Positions 36,454 through 45,987 are shown, counted from the first letter of the stretch. The stretch is 64,000 nt of DNA from Rheinheimera sp. MMS21-TC3 (GCF_032229285.1 NZ_CP135084.1:186001-250000); one strand, 5' to 3'. Program-made: numbers and translations. Notes: generated by a model from the letters alone, not told the origin.

Positions 36454-37101
36454 ATGATTAAACGTGCAGCAATATTATTGTTATCGGTATTTTTACCTTT
36501 AACAGTGCAAGCAGATAATTTTGAACAGGGTAAACACTACGATGTTATCTCTGAGCAAGTAACAGCTCGGCCTGAAGTTAAAGAGTATTTTTCATTCTAT
36601 TGTGGCGGTTGTAATGCTTTTGAACCTATAGTACAAAGCCTTGAGACAAAATTGCCTAGTAATACTGAGTTCAAAAAAGTACATGTCGACTTTATTCGCG
36701 CTGCCTCACCAGAAATTCAAAACTTACTGGCCCGCGCCTATTTAGTAGCAAAGAATCTAGGCAAAGGTAATGAAGTTGCCTCTGCTATCTTTAATCAAAT
36801 TCATTCAAGCCGGATCCCATTTAGTAATGAAAATGATATTCGTAGTTTAGTATTACTTCAGGGCATTGAAGCTGACACCTACGATAAAGCAATTAAAAGT
36901 TTTTCTGTAATGGGTGCCGCCAGACAAATGAAAAAAGAGCAAGATGAGCTTAGTAAAAGTCGCGTATTAAGTGGCGTGCCTATGCTTATTGTTAATGGTA
37001 AATATAAAATTAATAATGCCGCTTTAGATAGCCGTAATCTACAACAAGAATTACAACAATTGGTTGATTATTTACTGCAAAAAGATCAAGTTAAAAACTA
37101 G
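36454..37101 (+). CDS. dsbA: Periplasmic thiol:disulfide oxidoreductase DsbA, CGGC active site
   Basis: The protein has 215 residues. The signal peptide (LLLSVFLPLTVQA) is followed by a thioredoxin fold with FYCGGCNAFEP (active site about residues 50-53) and the cis-Pro loop GVPMLIVNGKY. Overall length and srkA neighbourhood identify DsbA, which introduces disulfides into exported proteins. The dipeptide between the cysteines is GG instead of the PH of E. coli, which should lower oxidising power. A strong terminator follows. Confidence 0.93.
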   Translation: MIKRAAILLLSVFLPLTVQADNFEQGKHYDVISEQVTARPEVKEYFSFYCGGCNAFEPIVQSLETKLPSNTEFKKVHVDFIRAASPEIQNLLARAYLVAKNLGKGNEVASAIFNQIHSSRIPFSNENDIRSLVLLQGIEADTYDKAIKSFSVMGAARQMKKEQDELSKSRVLSGVPMLIVNGKYKINNAALDSRNLQQELQQLVDYLLQKDQVKN

Positions 37102-37125
37102 AGATCGACGCAACACTATAGTTTT

Positions 37126-37152
37126 AAAAAGCCGCTATTTAGCGGCTTTTTA
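37126..37152 (+). terminator. Rho-independent terminator after dsbA
   Basis: Stem AAAAAGCCGCT/AGCGGCTTTTT with a short loop (ATTT), ending in a T-run 24 bp after the dsbA stop. Confidence 0.9.
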
Positions 37153-37269
37153 GATCTGTTCAGCTAAATATCAATAACACAGCGAAACTCACTTCTTAGA
37201 CTATACTTTATATCCACAGTGCTGCTTATTAATAAGCTACTTTGGCGGTAAACTAATCGAGAGGCAATT

Positions 37270-38013
37270 ATGATAGTTAGCATCTACCGTTATATTCCAG
37301 AGCAAGATAAAGCTCCTCGTATGCAAGATTATAATTTTGAGCTTGAAGACGGCCAAGACATGATGGTGCTTGATGTGTTAACTAAATTAAAAGAACAGGA
37401 TCCAACTCTCGCTTACCGACGCAGTTGCCGTGAAGGTGTTTGTGGTTCAGATGGCATGAATATTAACGGCTCAAATTGCTTATCTTGCATAACTAGTGTA
37501 TCAACCTTACTTAAAGGCGGCAATTTACCCTCAGGTAAAGCGGTGCAACCAAACCGAAGTGGCGCTGACATCATTATCCGGCCACTGCCTGGTATACCTG
37601 TAATTCGCGATTTAATTGTCGATATGACTATGTTCTTTAAACAATACGAGCGCATTAAGCCTTATTTAATTAATAATGAGCCAACAATGGGCAAAGAACG
37701 ACTACAATCACCTGAAGAACGCGCCAAATTAGATGGCCTTTATGAGTGTATATTATGTGCATGCTGTTCAACACAGTGCCCGTCATGGTGGTGGAACCCC
37801 GACAAGTTTATTGGCCCAGCAGGCTTATTAAATGCTTATAGGTTTCTTATTGATTCTCGCGATACCGCAACAGAGCAGCGTTTAGCCGAACTCGATGATG
37901 CTTTTAGCGTGTTTCGCTGCAAAGCCATCTTAAACTGCGTTGCTTTTTGTCCGAAAAAACTTAAACCCAGAGTTGCCATTGGTGAGATAGAAAAAATGCT
38001 TTATAAATTTTAA
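37270..38013 (+). CDS. Orphan succinate dehydrogenase-type iron–sulfur subunit
   Basis: The protein has 247 residues. The 2Fe-2S ligands sit in SCREGVCGSDG and a downstream Cys (NCLSCIT); the 4Fe-4S/3Fe-4S ligands are in CILCACCSTQCPSWWWNPDK and FRCKAILNCVAFCPK. It closely resembles SdhB, including KFIGPAGLLNAYRFLIDSRD, but carries an extra ~14-residue insert (LLKGGNLPSGKAVQPNRSGA) after the 2Fe-2S domain. No sdhC, sdhD or sdhA is adjacent, so it is either a second copy or serves another complex. Confidence 0.88.
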   Translation: MIVSIYRYIPEQDKAPRMQDYNFELEDGQDMMVLDVLTKLKEQDPTLAYRRSCREGVCGSDGMNINGSNCLSCITSVSTLLKGGNLPSGKAVQPNRSGADIIIRPLPGIPVIRDLIVDMTMFFKQYERIKPYLINNEPTMGKERLQSPEERAKLDGLYECILCACCSTQCPSWWWNPDKFIGPAGLLNAYRFLIDSRDTATEQRLAELDDAFSVFRCKAILNCVAFCPKKLKPRVAIGEIEKMLYKF

Positions 38014-38018
38014 CTAAG

Positions 38019-38050
38019 TTGCCTCAAACAACTTGATTGCTTGAGGCAAC
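38019..38050. terminator. Hairpin between convergent genes
   Basis: Stem GTTGCCTCAA/TTGAGGCAAC with a 12-bp loop, 6 bp after the stop of the iron–sulfur gene and 7 bp before the end of the convergent peptidase gene. There is no strong T-run, so termination strength is uncertain. Confidence 0.6.
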
Positions 38051-38056
38051 GAAAAC

Positions 38057-39607
38057 CTATTTTGATAGTTTAAGGGTATAATTACCAGCACCAGAGTATG
38101 AATAAACAATTAGCCGATAATAACCACTATTAGCGTTGTAATTGATAAACTCTGAAGAACTAGGCGAGGTTGATGTAGCCACTGAATACCAACGATAACC
38201 GTCCCAACGCTCTAATCTAAGTTCAAAATCAGCATTAGATGGCCCTGTTAGGCTGGCTTTTATGGTGCCACCATTATAAGCAAACCAACTACCATTTGGC
38301 TGGATCTGGCTAGCACGATGGGCCAAGTAGCCAGTATAAGTAGTGCTATCATCTGGCGGTGTAGTGACGCTAACCCCAGAGTTGTAAATCTGTGACCAAG
38401 CACAATAACGTTGATTATTTTTAGCTAACCAAAAATAACTACAACTTTGATCGTAACTATTTCTACCAGTTTTTACTTGATAGCCCGAAAAGCTCATACC
38501 ATTTAAATGATAATACTGACCATTCTTTTTCATTGAAAAATGTAAATGTGGCCCTGTTGAAGCCCCACCATTACACAATGCCTGAGACTTATTACTAGCA
38601 TAATTAGCGATGGCCACATTACGCTGAACAGATGCACCAGTGCCATATTGAATATTTGACAAGTGATAATAGGTACTAGACCAACCATCTTGATGAATAA
38701 CTTCCATAAAACAAGATGAGTGATACTTAACTACACCAGGAGCCGCTGAAGTTACCCAAATATAACTTAAATTATCACCCCAGTTTCCACCTTGATTAAA
38801 GTCCAATGAAGACTGAGGATAGCTGCCACTACCTGAATGGGTGTGGCTGCCGCCATTTCGCCAATAGGCTCCTACTGGAAAGGGTAATTGAAAATAATTA
38901 CTTATATCCGTGATCGACTGACTACTTTGCTGCTGTAAATTATTTGTTCTGTTTTTTTCGGTCGTTACAGCACCGAATAATTGCTCATACAAAGTAACTA
39001 GTTCTTGAGTTTGCTGCTGAACTAAAACAGCTAAATTAGCTTGCTGAGTAGATTTCTGATATGGCTGGGCGAGCAGCTGATTAATGGCTCGTGCTGCATC
39101 TTGATCAGTCGTAAGTTTTTCGTTTTTACCGGTAGTGCTATAAGAATGATCTTGATAAAACGCCATAGCAAGCTGTTGGCTAATATCTTCTACCTGCTCA
39201 GTAAAACCTTTTTTGCTAGATAAGGCTGCAAAAGGCTGCTGCATTAACTCTTCAGTACCTGGTGTAGTAATAATTCCTGTTTGCTGCTCTATCAATGCTA
39301 TAAGAAGCTTAGGGCTAATTGACGAATAGCCAGCGTGATGTGATATAGCTTCAGCATAATCAATTAAATGTGGTGCGTGCTGCTGCAAATATTGTGTTAC
39401 ATCAAAACTTAGCATCTCGTCATAATCGTATAAAAGCTGTTGCTTACCTAAGCTAATAGAGACTAAATCTGGCTGTGTTATTTCTATAGCAGGCGATGCA
39501 GTCAATTCATTAGGTGCTGCAGCTAATATAGCAGAGTACCCCACTAAAGCTGCTGCTAGGGTAAGTTTGCTACATACGGATATATACGCTAATGGTATTT
39601 TTTTCAT
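38057..39607 (-). CDS. LasA-like M23 metallopeptidase with C-terminal PPC domain
   Basis: The protein has 516 residues. Signal peptide (AAALVGYSAILAAA), propeptide to about residue 225, then an M23 beta-lytic/LasA-type domain: zinc ligands in SHTHSGSG/SSLDFNQGG and STGPHLHFSM, with WVTSAAPGVVKYH. The last ~90 residues (TYTGYLAHRASQIQPNGSWF to YSYSGAGNYTLKLSK) form a pre-peptidase C-terminal-type beta domain often removed after secretion. It likely cleaves Gly-rich peptide cross-links in peptidoglycan or proteins outside the cell. The gene downstream of a reprolysin-like protease gene has the same orientation and tail type. Confidence 0.9.
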   Translation of the reverse strand: MKKIPLAYISVCSKLTLAAALVGYSAILAAAPNELTASPAIEITQPDLVSISLGKQQLLYDYDEMLSFDVTQYLQQHAPHLIDYAEAISHHAGYSSISPKLLIALIEQQTGIITTPGTEELMQQPFAALSSKKGFTEQVEDISQQLAMAFYQDHSYSTTGKNEKLTTDQDAARAINQLLAQPYQKSTQQANLAVLVQQQTQELVTLYEQLFGAVTTEKNRTNNLQQQSSQSITDISNYFQLPFPVGAYWRNGGSHTHSGSGSYPQSSLDFNQGGNWGDNLSYIWVTSAAPGVVKYHSSCFMEVIHQDGWSSTYYHLSNIQYGTGASVQRNVAIANYASNKSQALCNGGASTGPHLHFSMKKNGQYYHLNGMSFSGYQVKTGRNSYDQSCSYFWLAKNNQRYCAWSQIYNSGVSVTTPPDDSTTYTGYLAHRASQIQPNGSWFAYNGGTIKASLTGPSNADFELRLERWDGYRWYSVATSTSPSSSEFINYNANSGYYRLIVYSYSGAGNYTLKLSK

Positions 39608-39638
39608 ATCTTAACCTATTTATTTTTAGTACTAAGCA

Positions 39639-39665
39639 AAGGCCCCTTATTTTTAAGAGGCCCCG
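39639..39665 (-). terminator. Probable terminator of the reprolysin-like gene
   Basis: On the minus strand, GGGGCCTCTTA pairs with TAAGGGGCC around an AAAA loop and is followed by TTTG. It is 5 bp past the end of the gene at 39670. Confidence 0.55.
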
Positions 39666-39669
39666 AGTA

Positions 39670-41589
39670 TTACTCTGGAATGTTATAGCGCAAGGTAGCT
39701 GTACCACTACCTGAATAGCTATAAACATACCAACGGTAGTAACCGGCAGTACCGTTATAATTTATGCTTTCACTATTAGTTGGTGTTTTACTACTGGCTA
39801 CATACACCCACTGATAACCGTTCCAGCGCTGTAGGTATAAATCAAAATCGGTTTGTCTAGTTGAAGATACCGACAACTCTGCGGTATGCGAGCCCGCTGT
39901 AGCATAATAGTAACCATAATAATTTTGTGGAATAATTGCATAGCTGCCATGGTTTATATAGCTACGCCCTAGATATTTGTAGCCTACTGTTGGCACAGCA
40001 TAGTCAGCTAGCACATTGATATTACTACTATTAACTTTAGCGACGACACTAATATAGTAATTACCCTTCTGTGGTGTACTAATAGTACAACTTTCCGCAT
40101 TATTATTACCTTGGCTTGCACAATCATATTGTTGGCTGCTGGCTTCGCTAGCAAAGCGCACAAAGATATCGACATTACCGCTACCACCACTAGTGGTAAT
40201 TTGCAGGTTGCTTACATTTTCAGGTACATTTATGCGGTACTTTTGTTCAGCATTAGCCCTTAAACTGCTTAAATTAACAGCTTTAGCCTTAGTTAACTCA
40301 ATAGTTTCACTTGGTGGAGTAGTCGTATTACCTTGGCGAAAGTTAGCTACATAAGCACGAGTGTCATTTAAGCGGCGAGCATTATTGTGGTATGCACTGC
40401 CTGTAGCATAACCATTGTAATAAACGTCAGGATTAGAAAAGTGATTAATGGCCGGACACCAGTTACACGAACTACCGTAAGCCATAATAGTATGAGTATT
40501 ATTTGCTAGTAGGTGACCATAATTGTATTGATAAGGGCCAGGCGAGCCTCCCGCATTAGCTTCATCATGTTGTAAGCCCATGTTATGGCCAAACTCATGC
40601 GATATAGTCCAGCCCCCTACACAGCTACGACGAGTGATCTGAAATCCACGCGAAGCAAAACTAGTGCTAGGTGTTGCCATATACCAGCCAAGGCCACAAA
40701 GATTACCAGGGTTTTCTATAATCATGCCAACCAAGTCAGCAGCATAGCTATTACGCAGCTGAGCAACGTTAGCATTTGAAGTTACCCAATCTAAGTCGGT
40801 ATAACCATTGCCTGTTTCTTGGTAGGCAATTTCATTGGCATATACTAAGTTTACCCAAGCATTAACTTGACTGTTTTCAAGTGACAAGTTCATTTGGTCG
40901 ATAGATTGTTGTGCCAAAGCTTGCATATAGCTAGTACCACCGGCACCATTACGAGCAGCACTAGTATAAATAAGCATAACGTCTACTTGGCTTTTAGCTG
41001 CACTACTAAGTAATTCTGTGTCTAATTGTAGCTCTAGCTGTGATGACATTTGTGATTGAATTTGCCGCTCTAACTCATGGTCAACCCGACCACCGCCACA
41101 TTGATGCTCTTCACCTAAAATAGGCTCAACAATTGAAATACCATCTGATTCTGGGATGATTTTATAACTAATATCTTCTAATAAAACCGTACCAGCAAAA
41201 GCCTCATTGTTAATAACGTTAATAGCAACTTTACTATTTGGTTGGCCCTGAATATGACCAAAAACCGAATAGCCAGCATTAGTATTATCAACAAAGCGAT
41301 TAATAACGACACTACGCACAGTACCATCAGGTAAGGCTACTTGTAGTTCAGCAAGATTTTGCTGCGCTTGAAGCTTGCCTGCTGTAGCCATAAAGCGCTG
41401 ACGCTGCTCTGACAATACTGATTTATTTACCCTAACCTTAATGGCCGTATGCGACGCTTGCTCTGTATTGTTACTATTAAGGCTTTGTGTTGTATGACTT
41501 TGGTAATCTAAAGTTTCAAATAATGGCTCACTTTGGCCATAAGCCGCACTCATAAATATTAATGATGCGCAAAGTAATGCTAATCTCAT
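39670..41589 (-). CDS. Secreted reprolysin-like (M12) zinc metalloprotease with PPC domains
   Basis: The protein has 639 residues. Signal peptide (MRLALLCASLIFMSAAYG), propeptide to about 190, catalytic domain with the metzincin motif HEFGHNMGLQHD and a downstream Met-turn candidate (HTIMAYGSS). Two C-terminal beta domains follow: ~430-530 (KAVNLSSLRANAEQKYRINV, SCTISTPQKGNYYISV) and ~550-639 (YYYATAGSHTAELSVSS, YRWYVYSYSGSGTATLRYN). The last domain resembles the tail of the M23 enzyme at 38057, suggesting a shared secretion route such as type II. It is probably a degradative exoprotease. Confidence 0.92.
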   Translation of the reverse strand: MRLALLCASLIFMSAAYGQSEPLFETLDYQSHTTQSLNSNNTEQASHTAIKVRVNKSVLSEQRQRFMATAGKLQAQQNLAELQVALPDGTVRSVVINRFVDNTNAGYSVFGHIQGQPNSKVAINVINNEAFAGTVLLEDISYKIIPESDGISIVEPILGEEHQCGGGRVDHELERQIQSQMSSQLELQLDTELLSSAAKSQVDVMLIYTSAARNGAGGTSYMQALAQQSIDQMNLSLENSQVNAWVNLVYANEIAYQETGNGYTDLDWVTSNANVAQLRNSYAADLVGMIIENPGNLCGLGWYMATPSTSFASRGFQITRRSCVGGWTISHEFGHNMGLQHDEANAGGSPGPYQYNYGHLLANNTHTIMAYGSSCNWCPAINHFSNPDVYYNGYATGSAYHNNARRLNDTRAYVANFRQGNTTTPPSETIELTKAKAVNLSSLRANAEQKYRINVPENVSNLQITTSGGSGNVDIFVRFASEASSQQYDCASQGNNNAESCTISTPQKGNYYISVVAKVNSSNINVLADYAVPTVGYKYLGRSYINHGSYAIIPQNYYGYYYATAGSHTAELSVSSTRQTDFDLYLQRWNGYQWVYVASSKTPTNSESINYNGTAGYYRWYVYSYSGSGTATLRYNIPE

Positions 41590-41943
41590 TCTTTATCCTT
41601 TAATAAAGGTTTTTTATTGTTAATTAAAGCCAGTACTTACCACCGAAGAAGCCACTAGCGAGACACCATTGAGTACAGAAAACCTTAACGGCACATTACT
41701 TTAACTTAAAACGGTGCATTTTAACAATATATTATCTTTAAGGCTTGTTTATTAAGCTAGCTATCACTTGACTGGTTAGTTTTTTAACAACTTAAACATA
41801 GATTTTACAACGGCACTTCACTTAGGAAGGCTAGCTTAAAAATAAGTTAAACTGGCTATTTTTTTAAGCTTTGTACGACTCTAGGTTGCATTATAAAAAA
41901 CCACGGTTACTCTATATGCCGCTTTTTGACTTATGGAGATTTT
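41590..41943. other. Intergenic region, no gene seen
   Basis: The 354 bp between the divergent protease and carrier genes show no gene. A ribosome-binding GGAG lies at 41935-41938 before the ATG at 41944. Confidence 0.6.
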
Positions 41944-43356
41944 ATGAGTACTAGACTCAAAGTGCCTCATACTTTAATTTTATTGTTAGCTATGATGCTC
42001 ACGGCGCTGATTGCAACTTGGTTAGTACCTCAAGGCTTTTTTGCCACTGCATTATCTGATTCTGGCCGTGAAATGGTAGTTGCAGGAACTTATCAAACTG
42101 TATCTGAACGCCAATACTTGACGCCTTGGGATTTACTTACTGCCATACCTCGCGCTTTTGCTGCCGCCCAAGACGTTATATTTTTTGTGTTAATTGTAGG
42201 CGGTGTTTTAGCTATTGCCCGCGCTACTGGCACCGTTGACGCCTTAATTGGCCGTCTACTAGAGCGCCATGGTAAAAAGCCGCAACGGTTAATTTTTATG
42301 GTGGTATTTTGTTTTGCTTTGGCTTCAAGCAGCATAGGAACTGCCGGTGAATACATTCCCTTTGTCATCATTTTAGTGGCGCTGTGTAAAGCTATGCGAC
42401 TTGATGCCATGACAGCAGTAGGCATGATAGTTGCCGGTTACGGTATTGGTTATGGCGTATCTGCTTTTAACCCTTTTACGGTTTTAATTGCTCAACAAAT
42501 TGCCGAGATCCCCGTTTACTCTGGATTATGGCTACGTTTAGCCATCTTTGTGCCTTTTGTCTTAATTGGCTTTCATCATGTTTGGCAGTACACCAAAAAA
42601 GTCGCGCAAGATCCAAAACAGTCAATGCTGGTAGATGTGCCGTGCCCTTTACAAAATGAAACTGCACCAAGTTACCCCACACTAGCGTTACGGCATAAAC
42701 TGATTTTAGCTAGTTTTATTGGCGCCCTTAGTATCGCTGTCTGGGGCATTGCCACTAAAGGCTGGTATCTTTATGAATTAGGAGCCGTCTTTGTTGCTTG
42801 GGGGGCTTTAGTCGCTGCACTTGGCCGATTATCGGCTGATGAAGCAGCAGAACGCTTTATTGAAGGTGTATCAGACTTAGTAACAACTGCTATATTAATA
42901 GGTGTCGCCCGTGGTATTGCTTTAGTGTTAGAAGATGGCCAAATTTTGCATAGTATTGTCCATGGTATGTCTTTGCCGCTGTCTTATGTTAGCGCTGAAA
43001 TATCAGCAATAGGCATGTTAGTTATTCAAACAATACTAAACACTTTTATTCCGTCGGGTTCAGGTCAAGCCTATGTCACTATGCCTTTAATGGTTCCTTT
43101 AGGCGACTTAGTAGGAGTGCCACGCCAAGTTGCGGTGTTAGCGTATCAGTTTGGTGATGGCTTTTCGAATATGATTATTCCCACCAATGCAGTTTTAATG
43201 GGTATATTAGGCATGGCGGGCGTACCTTACGGCCACTGGTTCCGGTTTTGTTTACCGTTATTACTTAAACTATTACTAGCCGCCTCTATAGTTCTAGTGC
43301 TTGCAGTATTATTTGGCTATGGCTTAGATGTACAACCAATAGCAATAACCCCTTAG
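41944..43356 (+). CDS. YfcC-family (ArcD-like) transporter
   Basis: The protein has about 470 residues with 11-13 transmembrane helices. It starts MSTRLKVPHTLILLLAMM and contains GTAGEYIPFVIILVALCKAM and NTFIPSGSGQAYVTMPLMVP, typical of the YfcC/C4-dicarboxylate anaerobic-carrier-like superfamily, often annotated as basic amino acid antiporters. The ATG at 41944 is chosen over an upstream TTG because of the GGAG site 5 bases before it. It lies 82 bp upstream of an MFS gene and a deaminase gene in the same direction; the three may handle a nitrogen-rich substrate. Confidence 0.82.
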   Translation: MSTRLKVPHTLILLLAMMLTALIATWLVPQGFFATALSDSGREMVVAGTYQTVSERQYLTPWDLLTAIPRAFAAAQDVIFFVLIVGGVLAIARATGTVDALIGRLLERHGKKPQRLIFMVVFCFALASSSIGTAGEYIPFVIILVALCKAMRLDAMTAVGMIVAGYGIGYGVSAFNPFTVLIAQQIAEIPVYSGLWLRLAIFVPFVLIGFHHVWQYTKKVAQDPKQSMLVDVPCPLQNETAPSYPTLALRHKLILASFIGALSIAVWGIATKGWYLYELGAVFVAWGALVAALGRLSADEAAERFIEGVSDLVTTAILIGVARGIALVLEDGQILHSIVHGMSLPLSYVSAEISAIGMLVIQTILNTFIPSGSGQAYVTMPLMVPLGDLVGVPRQVAVLAYQFGDGFSNMIIPTNAVLMGILGMAGVPYGHWFRFCLPLLLKLLLAASIVLVLAVLFGYGLDVQPIAITP

Positions 43357-43370
43357 ATTGTTAAGGGGTT
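43347..43370 (+). terminator. Hairpin overlapping the carrier stop codon
   Basis: Perfect 9-bp stem AACCCCTTA/TAAGGGGTT with a 6-bp loop; the stop codon lies inside. It lacks a T-run, so it may reduce rather than end transcription into the downstream genes. Confidence 0.5.
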
Positions 43371-43438
43371 AAACTAACACCTAAGTATTACACTGATAAA
43401 TAAAGCATATATGCTTTGCACCTTTTGGAGTATATTAA

Positions 43439-44623
43439 TTGGGCACTATAAACTGTAAGGCTAGCGGAAAAAGTTACGCGACTTGGTTTATATTTGGCTT
43501 AATGGCAAGTGTTACTTTTATAGGGATTTTATCAGAGCTAGTCCCTTCTGGAATTTTGCCGCAAATGAGCGAAGGCTTAGGGATTAAGCAAACCCAAGTA
43601 GGCTTTTTAGTCGGTGTTTATGCACTAGCGTCAGCCATTTTCGCCATACCGCTAATTAGCATGACCTTAGCCGTCAACCGTAAAACCCTGCTGATTATAT
43701 TGTTAGTGGGTTTTACGCTATCTAATATTGTGGTCGCGTTTACCTCTTCATATAACCTTATTGTGGCAATGCGTATTATTGGTGGTATTTGCGCCGGCAT
43801 TATGTGGCCTATGATAGCAGCTTATGGCACAGCTTTAGTGCCAAGCGACCAACAAGGTAAAGCTATTACTATTATCATGGCCGGTAATACTTTTGGCGTA
43901 AGTTTAGGCTTACCGCTGATGACTTTTATTGGCACCGAAATTGGCTGGCGCACAACGTTTTTAGTGCTAGGCGCACTGGGTGCAACCATAGCTCTGTTAT
44001 CAATAAAATATTTACCGTCGATTGCCGGAGAAAAACTGACTAAAACTAATTCGCCTTTTGCGATGTTAAAAATTCCATCTGTATTACTGGTCTTGCTGTT
44101 AACTTTTCTGTCAGTCATGGCTCACTACGGTGCCTATACCTATATTACCTTATTAGTTGAAACTATCCGCTTTCATGGTGGCATTAGTTTAGCCTTGCTT
44201 ATTTTTGGTATTGGCTCGGTTGTGTCGGTACTGTTGTCAGCTAAAGTTATTGACTCTCACCTGCGCGGGTTAATTGTTAGTATGCTGGTTTGCGGCCTGG
44301 TATCAATGAGCTTTTTAGTGTTTTGGGGCGGCATAAACGGCCTTTCTCACTTGGCATTTTTTCTTTGGGGCTTAGCCTTTGGTCCTCTTGTCACTATGTA
44401 TCAGACTGCTGTTAGTAAACAGGTTACTGATGCAAAAGCAGTAGCAACCTCAGTACAGTCAAGTGTATTTAACTTGTCTATAATGATGGCGACTTGGCTT
44501 GGCGGTTTAATTCTAATTCACATGCCTAATTTTGGTGTACTTGGCATTGGTTATCTATCTATTATTTGCTTCGTTCCAGCTATAATTATCGCGTTTATGG
44601 CAAAAAAAGCGCTTAGTTCTTAA
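43439..44623 (+). CDS. MFS transporter (AraJ-like)
   Basis: The protein has about 394 residues with 12 transmembrane helices. Family patterns: LSELVPSGILPQMSEGLG in helix 1, a weak motif A (LAVNRKTLLIILLVGF) and GGICAGIMWPMIAAYG in helix 4. This is the DHA1/AraJ group of efflux carriers. The TTG start is supported by GGAG 8 bases upstream. The deaminase gene follows after 32 bp, so the pair is likely co-transcribed and may export or import a nucleobase or related compound; the substrate is not determinable. Confidence 0.85.
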   Translation: MGTINCKASGKSYATWFIFGLMASVTFIGILSELVPSGILPQMSEGLGIKQTQVGFLVGVYALASAIFAIPLISMTLAVNRKTLLIILLVGFTLSNIVVAFTSSYNLIVAMRIIGGICAGIMWPMIAAYGTALVPSDQQGKAITIIMAGNTFGVSLGLPLMTFIGTEIGWRTTFLVLGALGATIALLSIKYLPSIAGEKLTKTNSPFAMLKIPSVLLVLLLTFLSVMAHYGAYTYITLLVETIRFHGGISLALLIFGIGSVVSVLLSAKVIDSHLRGLIVSMLVCGLVSMSFLVFWGGINGLSHLAFFLWGLAFGPLVTMYQTAVSKQVTDAKAVATSVQSSVFNLSIMMATWLGGLILIHMPNFGVLGIGYLSIICFVPAIIIAFMAKKALSS

Positions 44624-44655
44624 CTCTTTACAGGCAACCTTATAAGGATTTGGTA

Positions 44656-45912
44656 ATGAAGAAGTTTATTAATGCAACTATATACCGTAATAGTGACGCT
44701 AACGAAATCATGATCAAAGACGGTATTATTCAACAGCTTGGTAAAAACCTAGCGCCAGCCGAAGAGGTGATAGATTTAAAAGGGCGTCTTGTAGTGCCAC
44801 CTTATGTCGATGCGCACCTTCATCTTGATTACGTCTACACTGGCAATAGTCCAGGGGCAAAAAATGATACTGGTACCTTATTTGAAGGCATAGCCCGCTG
44901 GCACGATATTAAGAAAAACCAAACTTTTGCCGATGCTAAACAACGGGCGTTAAAAGGAATTAGCGAAGAAGTGTCCAAAGGGGTGCAGTTTATCCGCACT
45001 CATATTGATGTTTGTGATCCTAATCTTACCGGCCTAAAAGCCATGCTAGAAGTTCGTGAAGAGTTAAAAGATAACGTTACGATACAAATTGTTGCCTTCC
45101 CGCAAGAGGGTATGTACGCCTATAAAGGCGGTGATGAAATGGTAGAAGAGGCCTTAAAGATGGGAGCAGACTGCGTTGGCAGCATTCCGCACTTTGAATG
45201 GGCCCGTGAAATTGGTGAAAAATCTATTCATAGAACCGTAGAGCTAGCGCTTAAGTACGACAAATTAATAGACGTGCATTGCGATGAAACCGATGATGTG
45301 ATGAGCCGTTTTGTTGAGTTATTAAATGCGTTAGCCATGAGCGAAGGCATTGGTAAGCGCACTGCCGCTAGCCATACTTGCTCATTTGGCTCGGCCGACA
45401 ACGCTTACGCATTTCGTATGATGGGATTGTTTCAAAAGTCTGGTTTAAACTTTATTGCTTTACCAACCGAGAATGCCTACTTACAAGGCCGACAAGATAG
45501 CTATCCTAAACGTCGCGGCTTAACCCGGGTAAAAGAATTTTGGGAAACCGGCATCAACGTTTGTTTTGGCCAAGACTCTATTAATGATCCTTGGTATCCA
45601 GCAGGCAACGGCAACTTAATGAATATTCTTGATAACGGTATCCATTTAGCTCATACCATGTCTATGTCGCAACTTGATACCTGTCTCGATTTAATTACTT
45701 TTAATGGCGCTAAAACTCTAAACGTGGAAGACCAGTACGGTATAGAAGTAGGTAAACCAGCTAACTTTTTGGTATTAGACGCCAACAGCCCATTTGAAGC
45801 CGTGCGCCAGCGAGCCGATGTATTAGCCTCTATTCGTCACGGTGAGTACTTATTCAAAAAGCCGGAGCCAAGTTACGACGTTGAATTAGACTTATACCGA
45901 AAAACTAAATAA
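44656..45912 (+). CDS. Cytosine deaminase-like amidohydrolase
   Basis: The protein has about 418 residues. Metal ligands are in VDAHLHLDY, DVHCDETDD and ASHTCSFGS, with the late Asp in CFGQDSINDPWYP. The overall pattern (IVAFPQEGM, GSIPHFEWAREIG, YPKRRGLTRVKE, INVCFG) is that of CodA, which deaminates cytosine to uracil. Where E. coli CodA reads GHDD (Asp313-Asp314), this protein reads GQDS, so the second Asp, which shapes substrate choice, is Ser. It may act on another pyrimidine, isoguanine-like or creatinine-like substrate. ATG 44656 follows AAGGATTT. Confidence 0.85.
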   Translation: MKKFINATIYRNSDANEIMIKDGIIQQLGKNLAPAEEVIDLKGRLVVPPYVDAHLHLDYVYTGNSPGAKNDTGTLFEGIARWHDIKKNQTFADAKQRALKGISEEVSKGVQFIRTHIDVCDPNLTGLKAMLEVREELKDNVTIQIVAFPQEGMYAYKGGDEMVEEALKMGADCVGSIPHFEWAREIGEKSIHRTVELALKYDKLIDVHCDETDDVMSRFVELLNALAMSEGIGKRTAASHTCSFGSADNAYAFRMMGLFQKSGLNFIALPTENAYLQGRQDSYPKRRGLTRVKEFWETGINVCFGQDSINDPWYPAGNGNLMNILDNGIHLAHTMSMSQLDTCLDLITFNGAKTLNVEDQYGIEVGKPANFLVLDANSPFEAVRQRADVLASIRHGEYLFKKPEPSYDVELDLYRKTK

Positions 45913-45947
45913 ACCTTAACTCAACAAAATGGCCAGTAGCAAAACAC

Positions 45948-45987
45948 AAAAAATCCAGGATGCGCTTTATGGCATCACTGGATTTTT
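45948..45987. terminator. Bidirectional terminator beside the Tn7 insertion
   Basis: AAAAATCCAG pairs with CTGGATTTTT around an inner ATGC/GCAT stem; there is an A-run on the left and a T-run on the right. It ends the deaminase operon and was probably also the terminator of the convergent glmS before Tn7 separated them. Confidence 0.85.
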
